Source: Myotis daubentonii
Lineage: Eukaryota; Chordata; Mammalia; Chiroptera; Vespertilionidae
Assembly (NCBI RefSeq): GCF_963259705.1
Contig: NC_081844.1
Location: 47,973,501-48,037,500 of the forward strand
Length of the DNA: 64,000 bases
Reading direction: 5' to 3'
A program made the translations under genes and the position numbers. The notes under the pieces were generated by a model. The model was given only the letters and a program-made list of their open reading frames with translations. It had not been told where the DNA came from and did not search any database. Positions 12,872 through 23,290 of this stretch are shown here, piece after piece (the first letter of the stretch is position 1; each line of letters starts with the position of its first letter).

Positions 12872-13469
12872 TGTATTAGTTATCTATCTCTGCATAGCAA
12901 ATTACTCCAAAACAGTGGTTCTCAACCTGTGGGTCGCGACCCCTTTGGCGGTTGAACGACCCTTTCAGAGGGGTCGCCTAAGACCATCCTGCATATCAGA
13001 TATTTACATTACGATTCATAACAGTAGCAACATTACAGTTATGAAGTAGCAACGAAAATAATTTTATGGTTGGGTCACAACATGAGGAACTGTATTTAAA
13101 GGGCCAGAAGGTTGAGAATCACTGCTCCAAAATGAATCACCTTAAAACAAAGAATACTATTTATCACATCATAGATTCTGTGAGTCAGGGATTTTAAAGT
13201 CAGAACCATCCTTTGCTAGATGGTTCTGGCTCAGGGCCTCTCTTGAAGTTGCAGTCAGTTCTTGGCAGGGCTGCTCTCATCTGAGAGCTCGACAGGGATG
13301 AGTGGGGGTGGGATCTACTTCCAAACTCACTCCCTGGCTTATTGGCAAGCTTCAGGTCTTTGCTGGCTGTTGGCTGGAGATCTCAGTTCCTCACCATGGA
13401 GGGCTTTCTATAAGCTGCTCGCGAGCTCATTCCACGACAGCTGCATTCCCTGAGAGTGAATGATCTAAA
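12872..13469 (-). mobile_element. MaLR (MLT1-type) LTR, antisense, split by a hAT element
   Basis: Starts 'tgtattagttatctatctct' and continues after the insert with 'ctgtgagtcagggatttt', 'ggttctggctcagggcctct', 'gctggctgttggctggag' and 'gagagtgaatgatc', the reverse complement of an MLT1-like LTR. No internal retroviral coding remains. It is older than the hAT inside it. Confidence 0.8.
12913..13124 (+). mobile_element. SPIN-like hAT MITE with 8-bp target duplication
   Basis: The 212-bp element begins 'cagtggttctcaacctgtgg' and ends 'gttgagaatcactg' as imperfect terminal inverted repeats. Interior text such as 'cattacgattcataacagta' and 'aattttatggttgggtcac' matches the SPIN family as I remember it. 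'ctccaaaa' flanks it exactly at 12905-12912 and 13125-13132. No transposase. Confidence 0.9.
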
Positions 13470-13536
13470 CGAGGTTTTCCTTTATACTTAAGATGGAAGC
13501 TAGATCATTTAGATCATTCACTCTCAGGGAATGCAG
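13441..13536. repeat. Perfect 29-bp inverted repeat (stem-loop)
   Basis: Arms 13441-13469 and 13508-13536 are exact reverse complements, separated by 38 bases. The left arm is part of the MaLR LTR; the right arm looks like a fold-back copy of it. Confidence 0.95.
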
Positions 13537-13636
13537 GCTTTTATAACTGTTATCACAAATGATATGACATGAATTCTGCCATATTCACTCAAAGGGAAAG
13601 AGTTAAGTTTTAAAGTTTTATCTCTTGAAGGGAGAA

Positions 13637-13732
13637 ATATATATATATACATATATATGTATGTATATATACACATATATATACATACATATATATATAA
13701 ATACACATATATACATATATATATATATATAT
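13637..13732. repeat. Compound (TA)n/(TATG)n microsatellite
   Basis: About 95 bases of alternating TA, CA and TG steps. Confidence 0.93.
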
Positions 13733-13769
13733 GGCGGACATATTTTTAAAACCACCACAGGACTTTTAT

Positions 13770-13996
13770 TTATTTATTTTTTTTAATATATTTTATTGAT
13801 TTTTTACAGAGAGGAAGGGAGAGAGATAGAGAGTTAGAAACATCAATGAGAGAGAAACATCGATCAGCTGCCTCCTGCACATCCCCCACTGGGGATGTGC
13901 CCGCAATCCAGGTACATGCCCCTGACCGGAATCGAACCTGGGACCCCTCAGTCCGCAAGCCGACGCTCTATCCACTGAGCCAAACCGGTTTCGGCC
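13770..13996 (-). mobile_element. Ves SINE
   Basis: Near-consensus reverse copy: 'tatattttattgattttt', 'catcgatcagctgcctcctg', 'ctctatccactgagccaaac', 'cggtttcggcc'. The host text 'ccaccacaggacttttat' occurs on both sides as a target duplication, so the insertion is relatively young. Confidence 0.95.
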
Positions 13997-14051
13997 ACCA
14001 CAGGACTTTTATAAGTAGAACTTACAAACTACAATAATAACAAGGACCTAA

Positions 14052-14274
14052 GTTTTTTTTTTTAATATATTTTATTGATTTTTTATAGAGAGGAAGGGAG
14101 AGAGATAGAGAGTTAGAAACATCGATGAGAGAGAAACATCGATCAGCCGCCTCCTGCACATCTCCTACTGGGGATGTGCCTGCAACCCAGGTACATGCCC
14201 TTGACCGGAATCAAACCTGGGACCTTTCAGTCCACAGGCCGATGCTCTATCCACTGAGCCAAACCGGTTTTGGC
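14052..14274 (-). mobile_element. Ves SINE
   Basis: Same subfamily and orientation as the copy 50 bases upstream. Flanked by near-identical 'aaggacctaagttttt' and 'aaggacttaagttttt', so it is an independent insertion and not a duplication. Confidence 0.95.
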
Positions 14275-15344
14275 AAGGACTTAAGTTTTTTATTTTATTT
14301 ATTTATTTTTTTCAGTTGGCTCATCACATATAAATTTTACCTGTCTTGTGGTCTAAAAAAAAAAAAGAATTATATTGCTATCTCAAAAAGACAATCACAC
14401 TGAGCTTTGGAAATACCCTTAATATAATAAATGTATTTTTTGTTATGGAGGTAATAATTAGTTGATTGATTGTCTGGTTTGCTTTAGGAATCTTTAGGAA
14501 TGAAAAAATGTCTAAAGATATACTGGTAGACTGTATTTCAAACATTTTGAAACATTGTATATAAATTCAGAAAACCTTATAGAATAAAAAACCTGTAATC
14601 TATTGTCTTCAGAGACTTAATATAAGCTTGTGTCTGTAAGCTTCAATTGAAGTTTCTGCCAAGTTCCTGACAATGTGAAGGAGATGAATTATGCGTATGA
14701 TACCTTGTATTCCATTTAAAGTTGTGGCCTGTAGACACCCACTTGGTTATATTTTGCAAATAATTTTCTACCTTGTGTAGACATTTCTAAAAGTGTGGCA
14801 GTATCTTTAGTAAGGTAATAATAGGACAATTAATTAAAGTCACTCTTTGCTATTTTAGTTGTTTCAAGTTCCTAACAGGTACCTTGACAGGAACCGCTAC
14901 CTTTTCTCAAACTTAACATGTTTACTGTGAGAAAGAGGCAGAAAATATTTTAAAACAATTTTCCTTTCACTTGCCTTAATTCTAATTTTCCTTCCTTTCA
15001 ACATGGGCATTTAGTGAAAAAAATATCGCATGAACAGTAGCTGTGAGCATTTGATTCAACTTTAAACCTGAAGATTTCTTTTTAAACCTACTCTTATCAA
15101 AGATATAGAAAACAAATTCTAATAGTTCACAAGCTTAGATAAAACCTTAGCTTCTTTCCCATCCTGGGCTCCTCTTGTTTCTGCTCTCTTGCCCAGAAAG
15201 AACAGGTCCCACTGTTCCTGTATACTCTACGCATTCAGAGTGATGTTATGCATCTCTCTCTGTGTGTGTTAGGGTGTGTGTGTGTGTGTGTGTATGCATG
15301 CATATGCACACTGCCTCCCTTTTTATTATGTCAGTGATTCTGTA
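14275..15344. other. No gene recognised; (TG)n near the end
   Basis: AT-rich sequence. A short TG microsatellite lies at 15273-15293. Confidence 0.5.
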
Positions 15345-15525
15345 GGTTTAGCATGCCTCACAATCACCTGGAGGGCTTGTTAAAGAACACTTGGCTTAAG
15401 TGTACTACCCTCCAGAGTTTCTGATTCACTAGGATAGGCCTGACACTTGAGAGTTTGCCTTCTAACAAGTTCCGAGGCGATGCCGACGATGCTGGTCTGG
15501 GTATCACACTTCTAGAATCACTAAA
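15345..15525 (+). mobile_element. MER5A-like ancient hAT-Charlie MITE
   Basis: Diagnostic text: 'cacctggagggcttgttaaa', 'ccagagtttctgattcacta', 'ttctaacaagttccgaggcg' and 'gctggtctgggtatcacact'. Confidence 0.85.
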
Positions 15526-16159
15526 TTACGCAAATGTCAGTAACTTGCTTTGTCCCTTAACTCCTGAAGATTTGTTAATGCCAGAGTGTTTGAATCTGCA
15601 TCATTCTCTTTCCCACACTTGAGTCTCTGTGACTAATTTGTCCCTATTGATGGATGCTTCCGTTGTTTCTAATGTTTGGGGTTTTAGTGAGAGCAGTAAA
15701 TTGGTCAATATTCAATTTTCCCAAATGGACAATTAGCCTAATATACAGTTCACAAATTGATTCACAAAAAACAAATTAAAGGAAAGTTCAATTTGTAGAA
15801 TACCTAATTTGATAAATTTGTCAATTATAGTCCTACCAGGAACGTTTTGATAGCTTCAAAAGAAACAATTTAACAGACTTATGAGAATGCTCAATTTTGA
15901 TTACTGGTGACATAGACTTTTCTTAAAGTGAACTAAAGTTACATTAAGGTTACTGATAAAATTGGCTAGACTCCTCCCCTTTATGTTGCTATCTTGGCTT
16001 CTACTGCGCATGCGCCCAGCAAAGGAACTGCCCCTTTACTGGTTCTGTAGCTTCCAGATTTAATTAGGCTTAGCCAGTTTGGCGCCTTCCTCTTTTGTTA
16101 ATATCAACTTATCTGCCCACTGTAACAATTTCTCACTGCCTTCAACATTTACTATGAAG
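15526..16159. other. Unassigned sequence with an NRF1-like palindrome
   Basis: No gene seen. Most of it is AT-rich; 15960-16090 is locally richer in GC and contains TGCGCATGCGC at 16005-16015. May be part of an unrecognised repeat. Confidence 0.4.
16005..16015. promoter_or_regulatory. NRF1-like motif
   Basis: Perfect palindromic TGCGCATGCGC, the core of the NRF1 recognition sequence. Occupancy is unknown, and no gene start is visible beside it. Confidence 0.35.
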
Positions 16160-17640
16160 TTTTGGCATCAGTTTATTTGGGCTTATCTTGTATGAGGTTT
16201 TTGTAGAATGTTGAATCTGTAGTTTATCTTTTTAGTTTTTGGCCAAACGTGCAAAGTTCTCAGCCATTATTTCTTTGAGTATATTTTTAGTCTTATCCTC
16301 TTTCTTCCTAGACTCTGATAACACATTAGATCTTTTGCTGGATTTTGGTTTTTAGTCTATTAGTTATCCAGATTGAATAGTCTCTACTGTTTGATTTCCT
16401 AGATCTTTCCCCTGTTGTTCCTATTTTTCTATTGATACCATATACCAGGGGTCCTCAAACTTTTTAAACAGGGGGCCAGTTCACTGTCCCTCAGACCGTT
16501 GGAGGGCCTGACTATAGTTTTTTTAAAAAAAACTATTAAAAAATTCCTATGCATACTGCACATATCTTATTTTGAAGTAAAAAAACAAAACGGGAACAAA
16601 TACAATATTTGTATTTGCATGTGGCCCGCGGGCCGTAGTTTGAGGACCTCTACCATATACTGACCTTTTTTTATTTAGGTTATTGTATTTTGTCATTTCT
16701 AACTGGTTATTCCTTATATATTTTATTTCTTTGCTGAGACTTTATATGTCTTTACTGAGGTTTTCTATGTTTTCTTTGCTTCCACAATTGCTACTGAAGC
16801 ATTCTTTTCATGACTGCCTTAAAATCTTTGTCAGATAATTCTAGCAACTCTGTCATCTTGGTCTTGGCATCTATTGATTCTTTTTTTTCATTCAATTTGA
16901 GATATTTCTGGTTCTTGGTATAAGAAGTGACTTTTGATCGACATCTGGACACTTTTGTATTATGTTGTGAGACCATATCTTATTTAAAACTCTTTTTGCT
17001 GGATTTACGTGACACCATTCTAGCAAGAGAAGGTCTGCCTTGCTGCTACTGCCAGATGGAAAAGTAGAAGCACAAGTTCCTTAAAACAGTTGCCGTGGTG
17101 ACACATGGTGGGGTCCTTATTACTTCTTGGCGGGGCTGGGAGCTGGAAGTTCCAGTTCCCCATGTGGTCATCACCCACATGGCAGGGGGCAGGCTTGTTA
17201 CTGGCTGGCAGAGAGGAAAGTCTTGGCTCCCTCCTTGGCCATCTCTGAAACCATCCTGGTAGGGAGGGGTTGGGGTACCTTATTGTACCTTACAAGGAAG
17301 GAGGTCTAGGCTCCTATCCTGGTCTAGGCTCCCTGGCTGGCATGATTGTGCTGGAACCGGAAGTTTGTTTTTCTCCTGTGGTATTTGGAGTGAAGAAACT
17401 ATTTTCTAAAAGTTTTCTGCCTTGCTGGGCTGCCCTTTTCCGAGTTCCTTTTATTGGGGCTTCTTTTTATGTGTCCGTTGGTATTTCCAGTTCGCCATGT
17501 CTTTCAGTTCCAAGTCTGGGATATATATACCAATAAGATAACCTACGGAATTCGCCACTGAGTCTTTCTGTGGGTCCTGCGGGTCCCGGGCAGTTTCTTT
17601 TTCAGTTTCTACTCTTCAGACTCTTCTTATGCTTGCTTTA
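16160..17640 (-). mobile_element. Ancient L1/HAL1-type 5' region and ORF1 relic, antisense, split by a hAT
   Basis: Reverse-strand text typical of old L1/HAL1 ORF1 and 5'UTR: 'cagccattatttctttgagt', 'gtcagataattctagcaact', 'ctgtcatcttggtcttggca', 'gagatatttctggttcttgg', 'gctgctactgccagatgg'. No open frame of useful length survives. Choice between L1M and HAL1 is not settled here. Confidence 0.65.
16446..16652 (+). mobile_element. hAT MITE with 8-bp target duplication
   Basis: The 207-bp element has terminal inverted repeats 'caggggtcctcaaact' and 'agtttgaggacctcta' and 'gtggcccgcgggccgtag' near its right end. Flanked exactly by 'ccatatac' at 16438-16445 and 16653-16660. Non-autonomous. The central TA of the duplication fits Buster-type hATs. 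Confidence 0.92.
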
Positions 17641-17908
17641 TATATAACCTAGGGTTTTGAGTTGTACTCTTTGAAAGGAATAAGAAGTATGCCACTTTCT
17701 CTTCCTAGAAACAGAAGTCTAATTTTTTTTGTTTACTTCTTTATTCACTAATCTTATGTCTTTACTCTTTTCTTACCTTCTAAATTGGCATGATATTTTT
17801 AATGATGGACTTTCAAGAATAAAACATATTCCATTATGATAAAATTATGTGAAGGAGGTGGAATAGAGTTGAGTTCAAAGAGTAAAGGCCAGATGTTAAA
17901 TTGACTGT

Positions 17909-18126
17909 TTTTTAAAATATATTTTATTGATTTTTTACAGAGAGGAAGGGAGAGGGATAGAGAGTTAGAAACATCGATGAGAGAGAAACATCAATCAGCT
18001 GCCTCCTGCACACCCCCTACTGGAGATGTGCCTGCAACCAAGGTACATGCCCTTGACCAGAATCGAACCGGGGACCCTTCAGTCCCCAGGTCAACACTCT
18101 ATCCACTGAGCCAAACCGGCTAGGGC
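17909..18126 (-). mobile_element. Ves SINE
   Basis: Near-consensus reverse copy ending 'ctatccactgagccaaaccg'. 'aaattgact' is found on both sides. Confidence 0.95.
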
Positions 18127-18249
18127 ATAAATTGACTATTAAATAAAAGATTGATTATGCATTTAAAAGTAAGTGGTGGTTGGCAATAATGTATTATTAT
18201 ATTTATATTTATATTCCTTAGACACATTTAAAAAGATAGATTTAACAGT

Positions 18250-18495
18250 TTTTTGTTTGTTTGTTTGCTAATCCTCACCCGATTTTAGAAAGAGTGGAAG
18301 GGAGAGGTGAGGGACACAGAGAGAGAAACATTGATGTGAGAGAGACACACCAATTGGTTGTCTCCTGCATGCATTGCGATGGGGGCTTGGGATTAAACCT
18401 GCAACAGAGATACATGCCCATGACTGGAATAGAATCTGCAGCCCTTCAGTCCATGGGTCAACACTCTAACCATTGAGTCAAACCTGCCAGAGCTA
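18250..18495 (-). mobile_element. Ves SINE, older copy
   Basis: Diverged reverse copy: 'ttggttgtctcctgcatgca', 'cttcagtccatgggtcaaca', 'ctaaccattgagtcaaacc'. Flanks share an 'aacag.ttt' stretch. Confidence 0.85.
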
Positions 18496-18679
18496 ACAGC
18501 TTTATTTAATCTTGTTATATTTATATTAAACTGGGAATCACATTTTTTTTGAACTACAAAAAACTTCTGATTTGATGCTAGTTAACTTAAAAATGGGCAC
18601 GGGGATATAGAGTTTTCAAAAATATTAAGGAACTGTGTCAACAGAAACAGTTGAATTCATTGCTCTGGGACATCTGCGA

Positions 18680-19770
18680 TTACTGGATTCTATGTGTGAA
18701 TAGCTTCAGAGAATGTGAGATGATTTTCCTAAGTGGTTATGACTGTTTACATTCCCATCAGCAATGCATGATAATGTCATCGCCAGCACTGACATTATTA
18801 GATAAATAAATTTTTGTTATGATGATCAGAATAAAATGTTGTCTCATTATGCTTTTAATTTGCCTTTCCCTGACTGTTGATGAGGTTGAGCACCTTTTAA
18901 CTTGTTTATTTCCATATTTATTTTCTCTTCATTTAAGTGGCTGGCATTGCCAAGACTTAAGTTTCTCCCAAATTTTCTGCTGGGTTAATTATACTTTCCC
19001 TTTGACTTGGAGGCATTCTTTATGTATTTACTAATTTTATGTCAGTTATGTGGTACATTTAATTTCTCATAGCTTGTAGGTTATATATTGACTTTTATCA
19101 TGGTGTTGTTGATAAACATATGATTTCAATGTTAATGAAGCCATATGTATTAGCCATTTTTCCTTCAAAGTTTGCATTTTTTTGTCGTTCCCTTCTTTTT
19201 ATTGAATTTATTGGGGTTGGGGTGACACTGGTTAACAAAATTATACACATTTCAGGTGTATTTTTTTCTTTTCTTTTTTTGGTATTGTTTAAAAAATTTC
19301 TTCCTTAATTCTAGGTCATATAAATATTCTGTTTTTACTTCTGAAAATTTTTGTAGCTTTGATGTTGACATTTAAATCTTTAATTCACCTGAAATTGATT
19401 TTTGTGTAAGAGATAACAAGATTCTGATTTCATTTTTCCTTTATAAAATTGTTTGCACACAATTTAAAAAAGAATTCTCCTCTCGTCCACACACTGTCTA
19501 TGTCACCTCAATCACAGGTTTAGTTTCCATGTATTCATGGGACTGGTTCTGGCCTCAGTCTCTCCCTTTCTCTCTGAGTGACTGCCATACAGTTCTATTT
19601 ACTATAGTGTAAACAAAATCTTGAGATAATAAATAGATGTGTAGTTCCTCTGATCTTATTATTTTCAAAAATGCTTAAATGACAGTAGCCTTTTTGTTTG
19701 AAGATAGTTTTTCTTATCTCTAGTGCTGGTTATTATTATTTAAGTGTTACTAATCTTTTAATGTCTAGAG
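18680..19770 (-). mobile_element. Ancient L1 fragment, antisense
   Basis: Old L1 text: 'tgtttacattcccatcagca', 'gatgaggttgagcacctttt', 'attgatttttgtgtaagaga', 'tccatgtattcatgggactg'. Decayed and non-coding. Confidence 0.72.
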
Positions 19771-20012
19771 TTTTTAAGTTTCACTATTACAAACTCCAGA
19801 GAAGGGGGTGGGGAACCTAAGTTAAATAATATTTTGTTTTTGTTTTTTCACTTGGCACAGTGGGGGCTGAAGTTGAAGTTAGGTTTGGTTACTAAACAAT
19901 AAAGAAAGCAACATTTCTCACACACCCGACTGCGTGGTCTGAGTTTGCTGCTGCCTATAAACCGAGAAAAAGCTGTAAAATGAAGTACTAATCTCTAGGG
20001 TTTAGGTCAGAC

Positions 20013-20369
20013 CGAGTAGTGCCACTCAGCCCGAAGCTGGCTCATGGCTGGCCAGTGCAGTGATGGTGGCAGGAGCTTCTCCCACCTCCGTGGCAGCACT
20101 AAGAATGTCCAACTAACAGTTTAGGCCTGATTTCTTGGGGGGGGGGGGGGCTAAGCCTTTAGTAGGACATTCCCCGAGGGCTTCCTGGCTGCCAGAAGGA
20201 TGTCTGACTGCAAGCTTAGAGCTGATCCCCTGGGGAGTGGACCTAAGTCAACAGGTGGACATCCCCCAAGGGGTCCTGGACTGCAAATGGGCGCAGGCTG
20301 GGCTGAGGGATGCACCCCCCCACCCCCCACCCCCGCCGAGTGCACAAATTTTGTGCACCAGGCCTCTAG
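20013..20369 (+). mobile_element. Helitron, 5'-truncated
   Basis: Ends 'gtgcaccaggcctctag' followed by T, with the palindromic 'gtgcacaaattttgtgcac' just inside. The interior ('ctcagcccgaagctggctca', 'ctcccacctccgtggcag') matches the Helitron at 9028. No TC...AATAAAAGCC start is present. A 14-G run occurs at 20137-20150. Confidence 0.85.
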
Positions 20370-20414
20370 TGTATATATATATATAAAGTATACATAAGTA
20401 TATATAAAGTATTA

Positions 20415-20572
20415 TATGCTATAGTAAATAGAACTGTATGGCAGACACTCAGAGAAAGAGAGAGACTGAGCCCAGAACCAGTCCCATGAATACATGGTAA
20501 CTAAACCTGTGATTGAGGTGACATTGACAGTATGTGGGTGAGAGGAGCATTCTTTTTTAAATCGTGTACAAA
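20415..20572 (+). mobile_element. L1 fragment in inverted orientation to the copy at 19442-19605
   Basis: Its reverse complement matches 19442-19605 over about 160 bases with few differences (shared 'cctcaatcacaggtttagt', 'tgtattcatgggactggttc'). Truncated on the right by a Ves SINE. Confidence 0.85.
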
Positions 20573-20782
20573 CAATTTTATATTTGATTTCAGAGAGGGA
20601 GGGAGAGGGAGAGAGAGATAGAAACATCAATGACGAATGAGAATCATTGAACGGCTGCCTCCTGCACACCCCACACTGGGCATCGAGCCCGCAACCCCGG
20701 GCATGTGCCCTGACAAGAATTGAACCATTACATCCTGGTTCACAGGTTAATGCTCAGCTACTGAGTGACACCAGCCAGGCAA
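20573..20782 (-). mobile_element. Ves SINE
   Basis: Reverse copy of a different Ves subtype: 'tttgatttcagagaggga', 'cggctgcctcctgcacaccc', 'gggcatgtgccctgac', head 'tgctcagctactgag'. Confidence 0.9.
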
Positions 20783-21253
20783 GAAACCTTTTAATATTAC
20801 ACAGACCTCAGAAAACAGACCACATGATGCAATCAAGAGTATAAGATAAAGAAGTGTTTCAATTATAAAGTGTCTTGGCAAGAAGGTATACTCGTATATT
20901 ATATTTTTGAAATTCTTGAATATGTCCTAATGCATTTATTCAAATACATATTAGAAAAAAATCGAATATAATTGATTATCTCTTTTTTTTTTGTTTGTGG
21001 CAGTGTGAGACAGGAGAAGGTATTAAGTGTACACCATATGTCTAACACTGAACATAAGTCAGTCAGAAATTAACTTTTTAGCACCAAGAAGAATTATTAA
21101 CTTTGGCTAACACATATTGAGAACTTCAAAAGAGCAACTAGAGATTACTTTTTAATATTTTGAAATATATAACTTGAAATCTATTGTATGAATCACACAG
21201 CAGATGTAGGTTAATCCATGAATATGCTACCTCATTGCAAACTCTATTTAAAA
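20783..21253. other. No gene recognised
   Basis: AT-rich sequence between a SINE and a Helitron. Confidence 0.45.
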
Positions 21254-21513
21254 CTAGAGGCCACAGATTGCGAGAGGTCACAGGCCAGGCCAAGGGACCA
21301 CACTGGTGCACGGGTGCAAGATTGGGCTGGGGAGGGACCATGGGAAGGCTACAGGGTGTGTCTTGCCCAGTCCTGATTGGCCCACCCCCAGCAGCAAGCT
21401 AACCTACCGATAGGAGCATCTGCCCCCTGGTGGTCAGTGTGAATCATAGTGACTGGTTGAACAGTTGAACAAACGGTTGGACAATTAGCATATCAGGCTT
21501 TTATTATATAGGA
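21254..21513 (-). mobile_element. Helitron lacking its usual 3' hairpin
   Basis: On the + strand it starts 'ctagaggcc' after a host A and ends 'aggcttttattatatagga' before a host T, i.e. CTAG-3' and 5'-TC on the minus strand. Interior 'gtctgccccctggtggtcag'-like text matches 48656-49121. The palindrome normally next to CTAG is absent, implying a deletion. Confidence 0.87.
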
Positions 21514-22068
21514 TGCTACTAATTTTAAGGAGAGATAATTCTAGGAAAGAAGAATTTGAGGGAACCTGGCTCTTTTACTATTTCTGAGTCCTGGATTAAA
21601 AAATACTGCTCAGTCTCTTGGTCAACTTTTTAGGACTGGCAGATGCTCCTAGAACAAACCCTCCCTGAAGGTAGGGTTTCCATTCTCTGGATTTCTGTAT
21701 TGTCCTAGATCTCAGTTCAGGTAACTTTTTTTCACTCTCTTTTTAGTTCCTGGATGCTCCCTCCCACCTATACTTTTCCAGCTTTTTTCTTGACTTCTGT
21801 GGGTGTAAGGGGTTAATCTAAATTATCTTGCTTAACAATACTGGCTATAATAGTCCTGCTGTAGTTCATAAGCTTTAGCATTTTAATAGCTGTTTTAATG
21901 ACACAAATATCCTAAGGGCTGTCCTAATGATATCATGTGGTGGAGATTCCAATTATACTAGTGTACTATGAAAAACTGCATGGCACCATTATTCTTTGCC
22001 GAACATGCAATGGCCAAAAAGCATTTAGAAGTATTTTTAAAAATAAATTATGAAGTCTTAGACTCAAA
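21514..22068. other. No gene recognised
   Basis: No classifiable feature. Confidence 0.45.
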
Positions 22069-22086
22069 CTCTGATTGTGATATTTA
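22069..22086. repeat. Target-site duplication of the HAL1-like element (3' side)
   Basis: 'ctctgattgtgatattta' is repeated exactly at 23993-24010. Confidence 0.95.
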
Positions 22087-22441
22087 TTTTTTTTTAATTA
22101 AATCTTTATTGTTCAGATTATTACATTTGTTCCTCTTTTTTTTCCCCCCCATAACTCCCCTCTTCCCAGTTCCCGCCCCACCCTCCACCCTCACTCCCCA
22201 CCCACTGTCCTCATCCATAGGTGCACGATTTTTGTCCAGTCTCTTCCCACATCTCCCACACCCCTTTCCCCCCCAAGAATAGTCAGTCCATTCCCTTTCT
22301 ATGTCCCTGATTCTATTATAATCAACAGTTCATTCTGTTCATCAGATTATTTATTCACTTGATTCTTAGATTCACTTGTTGATAGATGCATATTTGTTGT
22401 TCATAATTTGTATCTTTACCTTTTTCTTCCTCTTCCTCTTC

Positions 22442-23290
22442 TTAAAGGATACCTTTCAGCATTTCATATAATCCTGGTTTGGTGGTGATGAACTCCTTTA
22501 GCTTTTCCTTATCTGTGAAGCTCTTTATCTGACCTTCAATTCTGAATGAGAGCTTTGCTGGATAAAGTAATCTTGGTTGTAGGTTCTTGGTATTCATCAC
22601 TTTGAATATTTCTTGCCACTCCCTTCTGGCCTGCAAAGTTTCTGTTGAGAAATCAGCTGACAGTCGTATGGGTATTCCCTTGTAGGTAACTGAGTTTCTT
22701 TCTCTTGCTGTTTTTAAGATTCTCTCTTTATCTTTTGCTCTTGGCATTTTAATGATGATGTGTCTTGGTGTGGTCCTCTTTGGATTCCTTTTGTTTGGGG
22801 TTCTCCGCGCTTCTTGGACCTGTAAGTCCATTTCTTTCACCAGGTGGGGGAAGTTTTCTGTCATTATTTCTTCAAATAGGTTTTCAATATCTTGGTCTCT
22901 CTCATCTTCTGGCACCCCTATAATTCTGATGTTGGTACGCTTGAAGCTGTCCCAGAGGCTCCTTACACTATCTTCGCATTTTTGGATTCTTTTTTCATTT
23001 TGCTTTTCCGGTTGGATGTTTTTTGCTTCCTCGCATTTCAAATCATTGACTTGATTCTTGCGCTCCTCTGGTCTGCTGTCGGGCGTCTGTATAATATTCG
23101 TTGTTTCAGTCTGTGTATGCTTAATTTCTAGTTGGTTCCCCAATATAAGATCGAGGGTCTTATTAGTTTTCGTGTAGATCTCATTAAGTTTATCGGCAGC
23201 TTCTAAACAGTTCTTGAGAGACCTTAAAAGTGTGGTTCTGAACTCTATATCTTCCATTGACAATTTTGTCCTGTTTCTTTGTCTCCGCAT
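22442..23290 (-). CDS. L1-type ORF1 protein of a HAL1-like element
   Basis: L1 ORF1 proteins are trimeric RNA-binding chaperones that coat retrotransposon RNA in the cytoplasm. This 282-residue frame runs from ATG to TAA without a stop. It begins 'MRRQRN', close to the 'MGRQRN' start of the neighbouring L1 ORF1. The first ~110 residues are a charged, partly helical segment with weaker coiled-coil character than usual. The RRM follows ('IRIIGVPED' near residue 120; 'TTPRHIIIKM' near 175), then the C-terminal domain with 'RERNSVTYKGIPIRLSADFS' and 'ARREWQEIFKVM'. It is shorter than the 324-residue ORF1 nearby. Only a 3'UTR follows. Whether it is translated cannot be seen, but the uninterrupted frame suggests recent origin or selection. 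Confidence 0.85.
   Translation of the reverse strand: MRRQRNRTKLSMEDIEFRTTLLRSLKNCLEAADKLNEIYTKTNKTLDLILGNQLEIKHTQTETTNIIQTPDSRPEERKNQVNDLKCEEAKNIQPEKQNEKRIQKCEDSVRSLWDSFKRTNIRIIGVPEDERDQDIENLFEEIMTENFPHLVKEMDLQVQEARRTPNKRNPKRTTPRHIIIKMPRAKDKERILKTARERNSVTYKGIPIRLSADFSTETLQARREWQEIFKVMNTKNLQPRLLYPAKLSFRIEGQIKSFTDKEKLKEFITTKPGLYEMLKGIL

Noticed and set aside
13793..14403. Repeated 'MREKHRSAASCTSPTGDVPA' type frames
   Set aside because: The two frames lie in neighbouring Ves SINE copies; the protein similarity simply reflects the SINE.
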